Source: Betaproteobacteria bacterium HGW-Betaproteobacteria-7 (GTDB lineage: Bacteria; Pseudomonadota; Gammaproteobacteria; Burkholderiales; Rhodocyclaceae). From it: a stretch of 64,000 bases of DNA. The stretch covers positions 124,001-188,000 of the forward strand of contig PHCE01000007.1 of the NCBI GenBank assembly GCA_002840765.1, read 5' to 3'. This document shows positions 1 to 13,031 of this stretch, piece by piece. A model generated the notes under the pieces. The model searched no databases. It was not told the origin of the DNA and saw only the letters and a program-made list of their open reading frames with translations. Each line of letters starts with the position of its first letter. Position 1 is the stretch's first letter. The position numbers were made by a program, and so were the translations under genes.

Positions 1-1
1 G

Positions 2-241
2 GTCGATGCGTTGTGCCTGGCCGAGGTCTATGCCGCCGGCGAGGCGTCGATTGTCGCTGCCGACGGCCGCTCGCTGGCGCGCGCCCTGCGCGTCGGCGGC
101 AAGGTCGAGCCGGTCTTTGTCGAGGACATCGCGGAGATGCCACAAACGATCATGGAAGTCGCCCGTGACGGCGACGTGGTGTTGTGCATGGGTGCCGGCT
201 CGATCGGTGCGGTGCCCGGAAAACTGGTGGAGATGAAATGA
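2..241 (+). CDS. murC: UDP-N-acetylmuramate--L-alanine ligase, C-terminal end (partial)
   Basis: Only the last 79 codons lie in the window; the gene enters from the left edge. The readable part ends with a [10 protein letters not shown] segment close to the stop, which is the typical end of the MurC ligase C-terminal domain. MurC adds L-alanine to UDP-MurNAc, the first amino-acid step of the peptidoglycan stem peptide in the cytoplasm. The stop codon overlaps the start of ddl in an ATGA arrangement, so the two are translationally coupled. The identity rests on the terminal motif plus the ddl-ftsQAZ neighbourhood. Confidence 0.85.
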   Translation, partial: VDALCLAEVYAAGEASIVAADGRSLARALRVGGKVEPVFVEDIAEMPQTIMEVARDGDVVLCMGAGSIGAVPGKLVEMK

Positions 242-1143
242 GCGGTTTCGGCAAGGTCGCAGTCCTCTTCGGCGGTACCTCCGCCGAGCGCGAGGTCTCC
301 CTCAACAGCGGTTCGCGCGTGCTCGCTGCGCTGCAGGGCCAGGGCATCGACGCCCATCCCTTCGATCCGGCGACACAGCCGCTCGATGCGCTGAAGGGCT
401 ATGACCGTGCCTTCATCGCGCTGCACGGCCGGCATGGCGAGGACGGTACCATCCAGGGCGCCCTCGAACTGATGCACATTCCATACACCGGCTCCGGTGT
501 CATGGCCTCGGCCCTGGGCATGGACAAATTCCGCACCAAGCTGCTGTGGCAGGCGGGCGGTCTGCCAGTTCCTGACTACGCGCTGCTTAACGCCGATTCC
601 GATTTCGCCGACGTCGAGGCGGCTCTCGGTCTGCCGCTGTTCGTCAAGCCGGCGCATGAGGGCTCGTCGATCGGCATCAGCAAGGTCAAGGCGCCCGGCA
701 CGCTGGCAGCGGCCTACCAGGAAGCCGCCCGATACGATCCGCTGGTCATCGCCGAGAAGGGCGTCATGGGTGGCGAATACACGGTCGGCATCGTCGGCGG
801 CGAGGCCCTGCCGATCATCAAGATCGAGCCGGCCACCGAGTGGTACGACTACGAGGCCAAGTACAACCGCGACGACACGCGCTATCTGTGCCCCTGCGCT
901 CTGCCGGCAGCCAAGGAGCTGGAAATCCGCCAGGGTGCCCTGGAAGCCTTCCGCCTGCTCGGCGGTCGCGGCTGGGGCCGGGTCGATTTCCTGATGGACG
1001 AGGATGGCAAGCACTACTACCTGGAAGTGAATACATCGCCGGGCATGACCGATCACTCGCTGGTGCCGATGGCCGCCCGCGTCGCCGGCATGGACTATCC
1101 GGCGCTGGTTCGTCGTGTGCTCGAACTGGCTGCCAACGACTGA
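238..1143 (+). CDS. ddl: D-alanine--D-alanine ligase
   Basis: A 301-residue ATP-grasp enzyme that joins two D-alanines for the peptidoglycan stem peptide. [10 protein letters not shown] (about 12-21) is the N-terminal substrate-binding motif of the family, EGSSIG (141-146) belongs to the ATP-grasp fold, and a GRVDFL segment followed by [12 protein letters not shown] near the C-terminus supplies the metal and D-Ala ligands. An upstream in-frame codon at 184 would also open the frame, but the ATG at 238 overlaps the murC stop and gives the normal DdlB length. It sits between murC and ftsQ, the classical dcw order, which suggests the DdlB subtype. Confidence 0.96.
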   Translation: MSGFGKVAVLFGGTSAEREVSLNSGSRVLAALQGQGIDAHPFDPATQPLDALKGYDRAFIALHGRHGEDGTIQGALELMHIPYTGSGVMASALGMDKFRTKLLWQAGGLPVPDYALLNADSDFADVEAALGLPLFVKPAHEGSSIGISKVKAPGTLAAAYQEAARYDPLVIAEKGVMGGEYTVGIVGGEALPIIKIEPATEWYDYEAKYNRDDTRYLCPCALPAAKELEIRQGALEAFRLLGGRGWGRVDFLMDEDGKHYYLEVNTSPGMTDHSLVPMAARVAGMDYPALVRRVLELAAND

Positions 1144-1151
1144 GACGATGA

Positions 1152-1892
1152 ATGTGGCACAAACCGCACCTGCTCAATGCCCTCGCCGACCTGCTGATGC
1201 TGGCCGGCGGTGCCGCGCTGCTGGCCGCCGGCACGGTGTGGCTGGTGCGGGTGCAGGCCTTGCCGGTAGTGCGTGTCGATTTCGTCGCGCCGCTGGTCCA
1301 GACGCGGCGCCAGGAAGTCGAGCGGGTTTTGCCGCCGGTGCTCACCGGCAATTTCTTCAGCGTCAATCTGGAGGCGGTGCGCGGCTCACTGGAGCGCCTG
1401 CCCTGGGTGCGCAAGGTGGAAGTGCGGCGCATCTGGCCGGCGCGGCTGGCGATCAAGGTCGAGGAACATCAGGCGGTGGCACGCTGGGGCGACGGCCGGA
1501 ACGAACTGGTCAACAACCATGGCGAGGTCTTTGCGGCGCTGCTGCCGGGCGAACGGCTGGCCAACATGCCGCTGCTTTACGGCCCATCGGGAACGGCCCA
1601 GGAAGTGCTGGCCCGCTACGCAGAGTGGGTCGCGGTCTTTGCCAAGGTGGGCGAGAAGCCGGTGCAGTTGCTGTTGTCACCGCGTCTGGCCTGGCAGTTG
1701 AAGCTGGACGACGGAATGCTGTTGAACCTCGGTCGCGAGCAGCCGAAGGCGCCCGTCGGCGTGCGTCTGCAGCGCTTCATCGAGGTCTATCCGGAGGCGG
1801 TCGCGACATTGGCGAAGCGTCCGACGATGGTCGATTTACGCTATCCGAATGGTTTCGCGATACGGGTCGCGGGCGAGGGGAAGGGAAACTAG
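1152..1892 (+). CDS. ftsQ: cell division protein FtsQ
   Basis: A 246-residue single-pass inner-membrane protein: a short cytoplasmic tail, one membrane segment at about residues 13-32, then a periplasmic POTRA-like region (VRVDFVAPLV, LPWVRKVEVRRIWP) and a beta domain ending in VDLRYPNGFAIR. FtsQ links the FtsBL subcomplex to the early divisome. It lies 8 bases after ddl and 4 bases before ftsA, so it is part of the dcw operon. FtsQ sequences are weakly conserved, but the WVRKVEVRR region and the position leave little doubt. Confidence 0.95.
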   Translation: MWHKPHLLNALADLLMLAGGAALLAAGTVWLVRVQALPVVRVDFVAPLVQTRRQEVERVLPPVLTGNFFSVNLEAVRGSLERLPWVRKVEVRRIWPARLAIKVEEHQAVARWGDGRNELVNNHGEVFAALLPGERLANMPLLYGPSGTAQEVLARYAEWVAVFAKVGEKPVQLLLSPRLAWQLKLDDGMLLNLGREQPKAPVGVRLQRFIEVYPEAVATLAKRPTMVDLRYPNGFAIRVAGEGKGN

Positions 1893-1896
1893 AAAG

Positions 1897-3126
1897 ATGA
1901 GCAGGGAAAACAAGGACATGATTGTCGGACTCGACATCGGTACGTCGAAGATCGTCGCGCTGGTCGCCGAGTTGGACGGCGAAGGGCACCTCAACGTGAT
2001 CGGCATGGGTTCGCAGGATTCGCGCGGATTGAAGAAGGGGGTCGTGGTCAATATCGAGGAGACCGTGCACACCATCAGCCGCGTCATCCAGGAAGTCGAG
2101 CTGATGGCCGACTGCAAGGTGCGCGACGTGTATACCGGGATTGCCGGCAGCCATATCAAGAGCTTCAACTCGAACGGCATGGTGGCGATCAAGGACAAGG
2201 AAGTCACCCAGGCCGACATCGAGCGCGTCATCGAGACGGCCAAGGCGATGCCGATCCCGGCCGATCAGGAGATCCTCCATATCCTCACCCAGGAATTCGT
2301 CATCGACGGCCAGGACGGCATCCGCGAGCCGATCGGCATGAGCGGCATGCGCCTGGAAGTGAAGACGCACATCGTCACCGGCGCCGTCTCGGCGGCGCAG
2401 AATATCGTCAAGTGCGTGCGTCGCTGTGGTCTGGAAGTCAATGACCTGGTGCTGCAGCCGCTGGCCTCCAGCTACGCCGTCCTTTCCGAAGACGAGAAGG
2501 ATCTCGGCGTCTGCCTGATCGATATTGGCGGCGGCACCACCGATCTCGCCGTGTGGACGCAGGGCGCCATTCGCCACACCTCGGTGATCCCGATCGCCGG
2601 CGATCAGGTCACCAACGACATCGCCATGGCCCTGCGCACGCCGACGCGCGAAGCCGAAGACATCAAGTGCAAGTACGGCTGCGCCTTGTCGCAACTGGCC
2701 GATGCCAGCGCCAATATCGACGTCGCCGGTGTCGACGATCGGCCCAGCCGCAAGTTGTCGCGCCGGGCGCTGGCCGACGTCATCCAGCCGCGCGTCGAGG
2801 AACTCTACGAATTGATCCAGAACGAGCTGCGCCGGGCCGGCTTCGAGGAAGTCCTCTCCTCCGGCATCGTCCTTACCGGCGGCGCCAGCGTCATGCCGGG
2901 TATGGTCGAGCTGGGCGAGGAAATCTTCCACATGCCGGTCCGCCTCGGCAACCCGAAATATGTCGGCAGTCTGGCCGATGTTGTCCAGAGCCCGCGCTTC
3001 TCGACGGCTTACGGCCTGCTGCTGGAAGCCCAGGCGCAGCGCAAGCGCGGGCAGAAGATCCAGGAAAAGCAGGGCTTCATCGACGTTTTTCAGGGCATGA
3101 AGTCGTGGTTTGCCAAGAATTTTTGA
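1897..3126 (+). CDS. ftsA: cell division protein FtsA
   Basis: A 409-residue actin-like ATPase that tethers FtsZ to the membrane. GLDIGTSKIVALV near residue 10 is phosphate loop 1, IDIGGGTTDLAV near 210 is phosphate loop 2, and the C-terminus (FQGMKSWFAKNF) is the amphipathic membrane-targeting helix. The frame is open from 1849, but the ATG at 1897 is chosen because an AGAAAG purine stretch precedes it and the extra upstream residues are not family-like. It immediately follows ftsQ and precedes ftsZ. Confidence 0.97.
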   Translation: MSRENKDMIVGLDIGTSKIVALVAELDGEGHLNVIGMGSQDSRGLKKGVVVNIEETVHTISRVIQEVELMADCKVRDVYTGIAGSHIKSFNSNGMVAIKDKEVTQADIERVIETAKAMPIPADQEILHILTQEFVIDGQDGIREPIGMSGMRLEVKTHIVTGAVSAAQNIVKCVRRCGLEVNDLVLQPLASSYAVLSEDEKDLGVCLIDIGGGTTDLAVWTQGAIRHTSVIPIAGDQVTNDIAMALRTPTREAEDIKCKYGCALSQLADASANIDVAGVDDRPSRKLSRRALADVIQPRVEELYELIQNELRRAGFEEVLSSGIVLTGGASVMPGMVELGEEIFHMPVRLGNPKYVGSLADVVQSPRFSTAYGLLLEAQAQRKRGQKIQEKQGFIDVFQGMKSWFAKNF

Positions 3127-3161
3127 ATTGCATTTGAACCGTTTTTTCAGAGGAGGTAGTC

Positions 3162-4343
<1,182 letters not shown>

Positions 4344-4384
4344 TCCGTCAGTAACTCTCTCTGAAAAAGGGTGGCGTCGCGTTG

Positions 4385-4393
4385 TGCTACAAT
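4385..4393 (+). promoter_or_regulatory. possible extended -10 promoter of lpxC
   Basis: TGCTACAAT matches an extended -10 element (TGn-TACAAT) about 34 bases before the lpxC start, in the gap after ftsZ. No good -35 box was seen, which extended -10 promoters tolerate. It would give lpxC its own transcription apart from ftsZ. Inferred from sequence only. Confidence 0.45.
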
Positions 4394-4426
4394 GCGGCGC
4401 CTTCCCAAACCATTCAAGTACTTAGC

Positions 4427-5341
4427 ATGCTCAAGCAACGCACGTTGAAGACAGTCATCCGCGCCTCCGGCGTTGGCCTGCACGGCGGTTTCAAGGTCAA
4501 TATGACCTTGCGCCCGGCAGCCCCGGATACCGGTATCGTCTTCCGTCGCGTCGATCTGCCGGAACCGGTGGATATTCCCGCTGCCGCCTTCATGGTCGGC
4601 GACACCCGCATGTGCTCCTGCCTGGAAAAGGACGGAGTCAAGGTGGGCACCATCGAACACCTGATGTCAGCCTTTGCCGGACTGGGCATCGACAACGCCT
4701 GGGTCGATCTGGATGCGCCGGAAGTGCCCATCCTCGACGGCTCCGCCTCGCCCTTTGTCTTCCTTATTCAGTCTGCTGGTATCGAGGAACAAGGCGCCGC
4801 CAAGAAATTCATTCGCGTCACCCGCCCGGTCGAAGTCCACGACGGCGACAAGTGGGCCCGCTTCGAGCCCTACGAGGGCTACAAGCTGTCTTTCTCCATC
4901 GTCTTCAATCATCCGGCCATCGACAAGTCGGCGCAGAAGGCCGAAATCGATTTCGCCGAGCATTCCTATACCCGCGAAGTTGCCCGCGCCCGCACCTTCG
5001 GCTTCATGCAGGAAGTCGAATACCTGCGTGAGAATGGCCTGGCCCTTGGCGGCGGTCTGGAAAACGCCATCGTCCTCGACGAATTCCGCGTCCTCAACCA
5101 GGATGGATTGCGCTACGGCGACGAATTCGTCAAACACAAGATACTCGACGCCGTCGGCGACCTATACCTGCTCGGTCACCCGCTGCTCGCCGCCTACTCT
5201 TCGCACAAGGGCGGCCATGCACTGAACAACATGCTCGCCCGCGAATTGCTCAATCACCAGGAAGCCTGGGAATTGGTCAGTTTCGAGAATGCAGCGCATG
5301 CTCCCGCCGGCGTCACCCGCTGGCTCACCCAGGCCGCCTGA
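4427..5341 (+). CDS. lpxC: UDP-3-O-acyl-N-acetylglucosamine deacetylase
   Basis: A 304-residue zinc deacetylase that catalyses the committed step of lipid A synthesis. [14 protein letters not shown] holds the first zinc histidine (His78), and [18 protein letters not shown] further on holds the second histidine and the aspartate ligand; HKGGHALNN near the end contains the catalytic histidine. An in-frame codon at 4382 would add 15 unlike-family residues; the start MLKQRTLK at 4427 is the usual LpxC beginning. It follows ftsZ, the common proteobacterial end of the dcw cluster. Confidence 0.97.
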   Translation: MLKQRTLKTVIRASGVGLHGGFKVNMTLRPAAPDTGIVFRRVDLPEPVDIPAAAFMVGDTRMCSCLEKDGVKVGTIEHLMSAFAGLGIDNAWVDLDAPEVPILDGSASPFVFLIQSAGIEEQGAAKKFIRVTRPVEVHDGDKWARFEPYEGYKLSFSIVFNHPAIDKSAQKAEIDFAEHSYTREVARARTFGFMQEVEYLRENGLALGGGLENAIVLDEFRVLNQDGLRYGDEFVKHKILDAVGDLYLLGHPLLAAYSSHKGGHALNNMLARELLNHQEAWELVSFENAAHAPAGVTRWLTQAA

Positions 5342-5346
5342 GCGGC

Positions 5347-5535
5347 ATGTGGCTGCTACGCCTGCTGGCAGTCATCCTGGTCATCACCATTGGCGCCGGT
5401 TTCCTGATCTACGCGCTGACCGGCAACCGTTACTACCTTAGCGTTTCCTGGCGTCTGCTGCGCTGGGGTGTGGTCTTCGCGCTGATCGTCTTTGCCCTGA
5501 TGGTCGTCGAGCGTCTGGCCATCATTCCCGTTTAG
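5347..5535 (+). CDS. small two-helix membrane protein, unknown function
   Basis: A 62-residue protein starting 5 bases after lpxC. It has two hydrophobic helices (about residues 3-24 and 38-57) joined by a polar loop TGNRYYLSVSWRLLRW with aromatic and basic residues. No catalytic motif is visible. It is probably co-transcribed with lpxC, and its last 14 bases overlap the 3' end of the opposing dciA-like gene. Function is unknown; a role near lipid A or the cell envelope is suggested only by position. Confidence 0.7.
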   Translation: MWLLRLLAVILVITIGAGFLIYALTGNRYYLSVSWRLLRWGVVFALIVFALMVVERLAIIPV

Positions 5536-5956
5536 CCGCACGTTCCAGCAGCCTCACCAAAGCCCCCTTCAGCGGACCGTCGGGGAGTCCTGCCGCGGTT
5601 GTCTGCAGGGTGTTGACAGCCTGGGTTGACAGCGGCTTGTACGTCGAACTGATTGATCGGAAAGGCAATTCGCGGGGTTGTACTTTTACCAGCATGAGGC
5701 TACACTCCGTCCCTCCCTTGGATAACTCGTCGCACAGTCGCTGGCTTAGCTGGCGCAATTTAGCGGCGACCGCACCGTTATCGGTGTGGATAACGACAGT
5801 CCCCGACTTGTAATTCGCCACGTGTGCGGCGTGACGCAGGCCCACCGGGGCTAGCGCCTCGAAGCGGCGTGAAAGCTTGAGCAACAGTCGTGCATGGGCC
5901 ATCAGGCGGGCACCGGCGGCATCGCTGTCGAGATATTGCTCTGGCCCTTTGTACAT
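5522..5956 (-). CDS. dciA: DUF721/DciA-family protein, likely DnaB helicase loader
   Basis: A 144-residue basic protein with the DUF721 pattern: an N-terminal alpha/beta region (LMAHARLLLKLSRRFEAL, HVANYKSGTVVIHTDNGAVAAKLRQLSQ) that resembles a KH-like nucleic-acid fold, then a loosely structured tail. DciA is the ancestral loader of the replicative helicase in bacteria that lack DnaC. The location between lpxC and secA on the opposite strand is common in betaproteobacteria. The ATG at 5956 is taken; an upstream in-frame start at 6034 would run through the ribosome site of the divergent peptidase gene. Confidence 0.8.
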   Translation of the reverse strand: MYKGPEQYLDSDAAGARLMAHARLLLKLSRRFEALAPVGLRHAAHVANYKSGTVVIHTDNGAVAAKLRQLSQRLCDELSKGGTECSLMLVKVQPRELPFRSISSTYKPLSTQAVNTLQTTAAGLPDGPLKGALVRLLERAAKRE

Positions 5957-5968
5957 TGAGGAGGTTCC

Positions 5969-6895
5969 GTGCAGATTATTCTGGTTTCGCGCCACTTGAG
6001 CGCGGCACGAACGATCACCATTATGCCCCGGCACGTGCTGCTGGTGCTGGCCGTATTTTTAGCCTTGGTCCTAGCGACCTCGGTCCTTTTTTCCTGGCTC
6101 TCGGTTCACTGGCGCTTGCCAATCGTCGAAAATCTGGTTCTTTCCCTGCAGCAGCAGGAATCCCGCCGCATTCAGGATTACGTCAGCAACAACCTGCAAC
6201 TGATGGCCACTCGCCTCGGAGAATTGCAGGGCAAGGTGCTGCAACTCGACAGCCTCGGTCAGCGGGTGTCTGGACTGGCCGGCGAAAAACCGGCGAAATC
6301 GCCGGAAAAAGCGCTCGAAAAAGGTGGCCAGGGTGGTCCGTTCGTCCCTGAGCAGATGTCCGCCGGGGAGTTGCAGCAGGAGATCGAGCGTCTGGCGGCA
6401 GCTATTGACGATCGGGCGGACGCCTTGATGGAACTGGAGTTCCACTTGCTTGAGAGGCGTGTCAAGGATCGCCTGTTGCCGACCACGCTGCCAGTGAAGA
6501 ATGCCCATTTTGGCAGCCCTTTCGGTACCCGCGTCGACCCGATCGCCGGTCTGCGGGCCCGTCACGAAGGCATCGACTTCGTCGCCCCGGTGGGTACGCC
6601 GATCGTCGCGGCAGCCGACGGTGTCGTGGTGGTTGCCGAATACCACTCCGAGTTTGGCAACATGGTCGACATTGATCATGGCGATGGTCTGACCTCGCGC
6701 TATGCCCACCTGTCCCGCCACGATGTGGCGGCAGGGCGCCTGGTCAAGCGCGGCGACACGATCGGCGCGGTTGGCAGTACCGGTCGGTCCACCGGGCCGC
6801 ATCTGCATTTCGAGGTGCGCATGTTGGGGGTGGCGCAGAACCCCGCCTTGTTCCTCAAGCGCGGCAGCGAGTTCGCCCAGCTCCGCCGGCGCTGA
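5969..6895 (+). CDS. M23 family (LytM) murein peptidase with N-terminal membrane anchor
   Basis: A 308-residue envelope protein. After a short cytoplasmic segment there is one membrane helix (about residues 17-40), a helical and probably coiled-coil stretch (about 45-165), and a C-terminal M23 domain with the zinc/catalytic signature HEGIDFVAPVG and a terminal HLHFEVR. M23 domains cleave peptidoglycan cross-links or act as amidase activators. The start is GTG at 5969, decided by an AGGAGG ribosome site 5 bases upstream. Only 12 bases separate it from the divergent dciA gene, so the promoters must overlap. It could regulate division amidases in the manner of EnvC, but this cannot be settled from sequence. 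Confidence 0.88.
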   Translation: MQIILVSRHLSAARTITIMPRHVLLVLAVFLALVLATSVLFSWLSVHWRLPIVENLVLSLQQQESRRIQDYVSNNLQLMATRLGELQGKVLQLDSLGQRVSGLAGEKPAKSPEKALEKGGQGGPFVPEQMSAGELQQEIERLAAAIDDRADALMELEFHLLERRVKDRLLPTTLPVKNAHFGSPFGTRVDPIAGLRARHEGIDFVAPVGTPIVAAADGVVVVAEYHSEFGNMVDIDHGDGLTSRYAHLSRHDVAAGRLVKRGDTIGAVGSTGRSTGPHLHFEVRMLGVAQNPALFLKRGSEFAQLRRR

Positions 6896-6947
6896 CTCTC
6901 CGGCACGAATCCTTGATCCAGGTTGCCCTCGTCGTATCGGGGCGGCA

Positions 6948-6956
6948 TGCTAGAAT
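6948..6956 (+). promoter_or_regulatory. possible extended -10 promoter of secA
   Basis: TGCTAGAAT is an extended -10 element 40 bases upstream of the secA ATG. A TTGCCC hexamer at 6923 is too far away to be a normal -35 box. It implies independent transcription of secA after the M23 peptidase gene. Confidence 0.4.
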
Positions 6957-6996
6957 CCGCGCTTTGCCGCGCCCTGCGCCACCACTTTAGATCGCA

Positions 6997-9708
<2,712 letters not shown>

Positions 9709-9710
9709 TA

Positions 9711-9770
9711 GTTGTTAGGAGTTAGCTGCCAGCCAGACCGGTTGGTCGCTAACTCCTTGATCCTAATAAC
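9711..9770. repeat. long imperfect inverted repeat between secA and argJ
   Basis: AGGAGTTAGC at 9717-9726 is matched exactly by GCTAACTCCT at 9748-9757. Outside it GTTGTTAGGA (9711-9720) pairs with TCCTAATAAC (9761-9770) with one mismatch, and GACC/GGTC can pair in the loop. The whole 80-base gap between secA and argJ is therefore almost one palindrome. There is no T-run, so it is not a standard terminator; it could be an mRNA processing or stability element, or a small dispersed repeat. Confidence 0.6.
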
Positions 9771-9788
9771 TCGATCCTGGATCCTGAT

Positions 9789-11015
9789 ATGCCCGTCAAC
9801 TACACCACGCCTGCTGCCGATCAACTCTTTCCCGTGGCCGGCGTTCGCCTGGGCGTCGCCGAGGCGGAAATTCGCAAGAAGAATCGGCGTGACCTGACGC
9901 TGGTGGCCCTGGATCCGGGTTGCACCGTAGCTGGCGTGTTTACCCAGAACCGTTTCTGCGCCGCGCCGGTGCAGTTGTGCCGCAGCCATCTGGCCGGCGG
10001 CAAAGAAATCCGGGCGCTGGTGATCAACACCGGTATCGCCAACGCCGGTACCGGCGAACCGGGCCGTCAGGCCGCCCAGGCAACCTGTGATGCGGTCGGC
10101 GGGTTGCTTGGCGTTGCCGCCGAGCAGGTGCTGCCGTTCTCCACCGGCGTGATTCTCGAATCCCTGCCGGTCGAGCGCATTCGGGCTGGTCTGCCGGCCG
10201 CTGGTGGCGACCTCAAGGCCGATAACTGGTATGCCGCAGCGCACGCCATCATGACTACCGACACGGTGGCCAAGGCGGCTTCCCGTCGCCTCGTGATCAA
10301 TGGCCGAACGATCAACATCACCGGCGTCTCCAAGGGCGCCGGCATGATCAAGCCGAACATGGCGACCATGCTCGGGTTTCTCGCCACCGATGCCGGCATC
10401 GCCCAGCCGCTGCTCGATCGCCTGGTCAAGGAGGCGGCTGATGCCTCCTTCAACTGCATTACCGTCGATGGCGACACCTCAACCAACGATTCCTTCGTGA
10501 TGATTGCTTCCGGCCAATCCGGTGCCAGTTTTGCCGCCGAAAGTGATGCTGGCTGGGACGAAGTCCGTGCCGCCATTGTCTCCGTCGCCGTCGAACTGGC
10601 CCAGGCTATCGTCCGCGATGGCGAGGGCGCGACCAAATTCATCACTGTCGCCGTTGACGGCGGGCTGAATGTCGACGAATGCCGTCAGGTCGGCTATGCG
10701 ATCGGCCATTCACCGCTGGTGAAAACCGCCTTCTTCGCCTCCGACCCCAATCTCGGCCGCATCCTGGCGGCGATAGGCTATGCCGGCATCGCCGATCTAG
10801 ACGTCGACGGCGTTCGCGTCTGGCTCGACGAGGTGCTGGTCGCCGAGCAGGGCGGCCGGGCAGCCGCCTATCGTGAGGAAGATGGTGCCAGGGTCATGGC
10901 CCAGGCGGAGATCACCGTTCGCGTTGATCTCGGTCGCGGCCAGGCGGCGGCGCGGGTTTACACCTGCGATTTTTCCTACGACTACGTGAAGATCAACGCC
11001 GACTATCGGAGCTGA
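9789..11015 (+). CDS. argJ: bifunctional ornithine acetyltransferase / N-acetylglutamate synthase
   Basis: A 408-residue ArgJ-family protein that recycles the acetyl group in arginine synthesis, making ornithine and N-acetylglutamate. The family is autoproteolytically split before a threonine; the conserved site NMATMLGF is present with Thr193 as the nucleophile, preceded by KGAGMIKP. Full length, including the C-terminal [14 protein letters not shown]. Whether it also makes N-acetylglutamate from acetyl-CoA cannot be told from sequence. It stands alone after secA with the palindromic gap between. Confidence 0.96.
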   Translation: MPVNYTTPAADQLFPVAGVRLGVAEAEIRKKNRRDLTLVALDPGCTVAGVFTQNRFCAAPVQLCRSHLAGGKEIRALVINTGIANAGTGEPGRQAAQATCDAVGGLLGVAAEQVLPFSTGVILESLPVERIRAGLPAAGGDLKADNWYAAAHAIMTTDTVAKAASRRLVINGRTINITGVSKGAGMIKPNMATMLGFLATDAGIAQPLLDRLVKEAADASFNCITVDGDTSTNDSFVMIASGQSGASFAAESDAGWDEVRAAIVSVAVELAQAIVRDGEGATKFITVAVDGGLNVDECRQVGYAIGHSPLVKTAFFASDPNLGRILAAIGYAGIADLDVDGVRVWLDEVLVAEQGGRAAAYREEDGARVMAQAEITVRVDLGRGQAAARVYTCDFSYDYVKINADYRS

Positions 11016-11019
11016 TCAG

Positions 11020-11049
11020 GGCAGCGCGGGGCCTACCGGCCCCGCTGCC
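11020..11049. terminator. GC-rich hairpin between convergent argJ and cytochrome c genes
   Basis: GGCAGCGCGGGGCC at 11020-11033 can pair with GGCCCCGCTGCC at 11038-11049, with a two-base bulge. It lies in the gap between two convergent genes, a natural bidirectional terminator position, but no clear T-run follows on either strand. Confidence 0.4.
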
Positions 11050-11063
11050 GTGTCATCGCTCGC

Positions 11064-11681
11064 TTACTTCTTCGGTGCGGCGATCTGGTTGACCATGTAG
11101 GTCACCGCCGACTTCATTTCGGCATCGCTTAGATCAGCCATGCCACCGCGGGCCGGCATCGCGTTGTGGCCGTTGATCGCCGACTTGACCAGCGGATCGA
11201 CGCCCTTGCTCAGACGCGGTTTCCAGGCTTCGATATCACCCAGTTTCGGGGAGCCACCCTTGCCTTCGGCGTGACAGTCCTGGCAGCGCGCCTGGACGAT
11301 TTCCTGACCGGTCCGGGTTTGCGGCGAGGCGTAGGCCTTGTTGGTGTCGGCGGCATGACCGTCGCTGACCATGTAGGCGACGGCGCGGCTCATTTCGACA
11401 TCGGAAAGTTTGGCCTGTCCGCCGTGGGCCGGCATGTTGCGCACGCCGGTGATGGCGTTCTGCGTCAGGTTGCTGAGTCCCTTGGACGCACGTTTCGACC
11501 ATTCTGCCCGATCGCCGATTTTCGGTGCGCCATCGATGCCGGTGGTGTGGCAGCTGGCACAGACTTCGTCGACCACCTGTTTGCCGGTCCGCTCAGCAGC
11601 CTGCACCTGGTTGGTCGAGACCAAGGCGACCAGCAGGAGGGCGGTGAACCCGGTAACTTTGTATTGAATGTTTTTTTGCAT
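11064..11681 (-). CDS. periplasmic diheme cytochrome c
   Basis: A 205-residue secreted protein with a signal peptide (about 1-29, ending QVQAA) and two cytochrome c domains. Heme motifs are CASCH (41-45) and CQDCH (133-137). Each domain has a later methionine in a matching context, NMPAHGG and AMPARGG, as likely axial ligand. This looks like a tandem duplication of a cytochrome c5-like (CytC_4-type) domain. The frame is open far upstream, but the ATG at 11681 gives the proper signal peptide. It probably shuttles electrons in the periplasm; partner oxidase or reductase is not encoded nearby. Confidence 0.9.
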   Translation of the reverse strand: MQKNIQYKVTGFTALLLVALVSTNQVQAAERTGKQVVDEVCASCHTTGIDGAPKIGDRAEWSKRASKGLSNLTQNAITGVRNMPAHGGQAKLSDVEMSRAVAYMVSDGHAADTNKAYASPQTRTGQEIVQARCQDCHAEGKGGSPKLGDIEAWKPRLSKGVDPLVKSAINGHNAMPARGGMADLSDAEMKSAVTYMVNQIAAPKK

Positions 11682-11903
11682 GATTTTTCCCTTGTTCTGT
11701 AGCTGATCTGAAGTTGCGCAGCCGCTCCGGTCAGGAGCGCCATCGGTGGCGCTCATCATCCGTTTTGCCCTGAGCTTCGGGCAGGATAGCACTGCCGCCC
11801 GGCGGCGTTCAATGTGCCCTTTCGCCTGTCGCCAGGTCGTTCGATGCCAGCGTGCTAGACTGGGCCGGGCAAGGACTAACGACGATTTCAACAGGTGAAG
11901 AAG

Positions 11904-13031
11904 ATGAGCGATATCCGTCACGATCTGACCCGGAATACCCTGGCCATACTTTGCATGCTTGGGCTCATCGGTGTCTCCCTCTGGGTTCTGCTGCCTTTTC
12001 TGGCGGCGACCGTCTGGGCGACGATGATCGTGGTCGCCACCTGGCCGTGGTTGCTCTCGCTGGAGGAGCGTTTCGGCAATCGACGGGTGCCGGCCATCGC
12101 CGTGATGACACTCGGCTTGTTGCTGCTATTGGTTTTGCCACTGTGGCTGGCCATCGACACCATCGTTGAGCATGCCGATGCATTGGCCGCCGCTACCCAG
12201 GGCATCATCGCCAATGGTCTGCCGGCGGCGCCAGCCTGGCTGGCAGGCTTGCCGCTGATCGGCGAGCGGCTGGCTGCCCTGTGGCAACAATTCGCTGCCG
12301 GCGGGGCGCCAGGACTGGTGGCCAAGGTCACGCCCTATGCCGCCGGCACCGGCAAGTGGGCCCTGGCGCAGGTCGGTGGGCTGGGCGGCATGCTGATCCA
12401 GTTCCTGCTCATCGTCACCATCGCCGCCATTCTCTACGGCAGCGGCGAGGGGGGCGCCCGTCTGGTCCGTCGCTTCGGTCGCCGGCTCGCTGGTGAGCGA
12501 GGCGAAAACGCCATTGTCCTCGCCGGTCAGGCGATTCGCGGCGTCGCCCTCGGCGTCGGTGTTACTGCCCTGGTACAGACGCTGCTCGGCGGCATCGGCC
12601 TGGCGGTCGCCGGTGTTCCCTTCGCCGCCCTGCTTTCGGCGGTGATGCTGATGCTGTGCATCGCCCAGGTCGGCCCCGGCCTGATCCTCTTTCCCGCCGT
12701 CGCCTGGATGTACTGGGTAGGCGATACCGGCTGGGCGACCTTCCTGCTGGTGTGGAGTGTCGTCGTTACCACGCTCGACAATTTTCTGCGTCCCATCCTT
12801 ATCCGCAAGGGTGCCGACCTGCCCTTGTTGCTGATCTTCGCCGGTGTCATTGGCGGGATGCTGAGCTTCGGCCTGATCGGCATTTTCGTCGGGCCGGTGG
12901 TCCTGGCCGTGACCTGGACGCTGACCCTGGCCTGGGTCGAGGACGCCCTCGGCAAGGAGCCGGAAGAGTTGCCGCCGCTGGCCGCTCTAGAGCCGGCGCA
13001 GGCGAATCAGACGGAACCACCCGCCGGCTAG
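11904..13031 (+). CDS. PerM/AI-2E-type permease family membrane protein
   Basis: A 375-residue polytopic membrane protein of the AI-2E exporter/PerM superfamily. Hydrophobic segments fall at about 9-50 (including the SLWVLLPFLAATVWATMIV pair), 55-80, 150-180 and a C-terminal group (about 215-340) ending in the FGLIGIFVGPVVLAVTWTL segment characteristic of the family. Members export diverse small solutes or ions, so the substrate is open. ATG at 11904 is preferred to GTG at 11895 because an AGGTGA ribosome site lies 5 bases before it. Its 3' end overlaps the convergent methyltransferase gene by 45 bases. Confidence 0.8.
   Translation: MSDIRHDLTRNTLAILCMLGLIGVSLWVLLPFLAATVWATMIVVATWPWLLSLEERFGNRRVPAIAVMTLGLLLLLVLPLWLAIDTIVEHADALAAATQGIIANGLPAAPAWLAGLPLIGERLAALWQQFAAGGAPGLVAKVTPYAAGTGKWALAQVGGLGGMLIQFLLIVTIAAILYGSGEGGARLVRRFGRRLAGERGENAIVLAGQAIRGVALGVGVTALVQTLLGGIGLAVAGVPFAALLSAVMLMLCIAQVGPGLILFPAVAWMYWVGDTGWATFLLVWSVVVTTLDNFLRPILIRKGADLPLLLIFAGVIGGMLSFGLIGIFVGPVVLAVTWTLTLAWVEDALGKEPEELPPLAALEPAQANQTEPPAG

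Noticed and set aside
28..1056. Long minus-strand open frame of 342 codons antisense to ddl
   Set aside because: It is the mirror of a high-GC coding frame; composition is unnatural and ddl on the plus strand has all family motifs.
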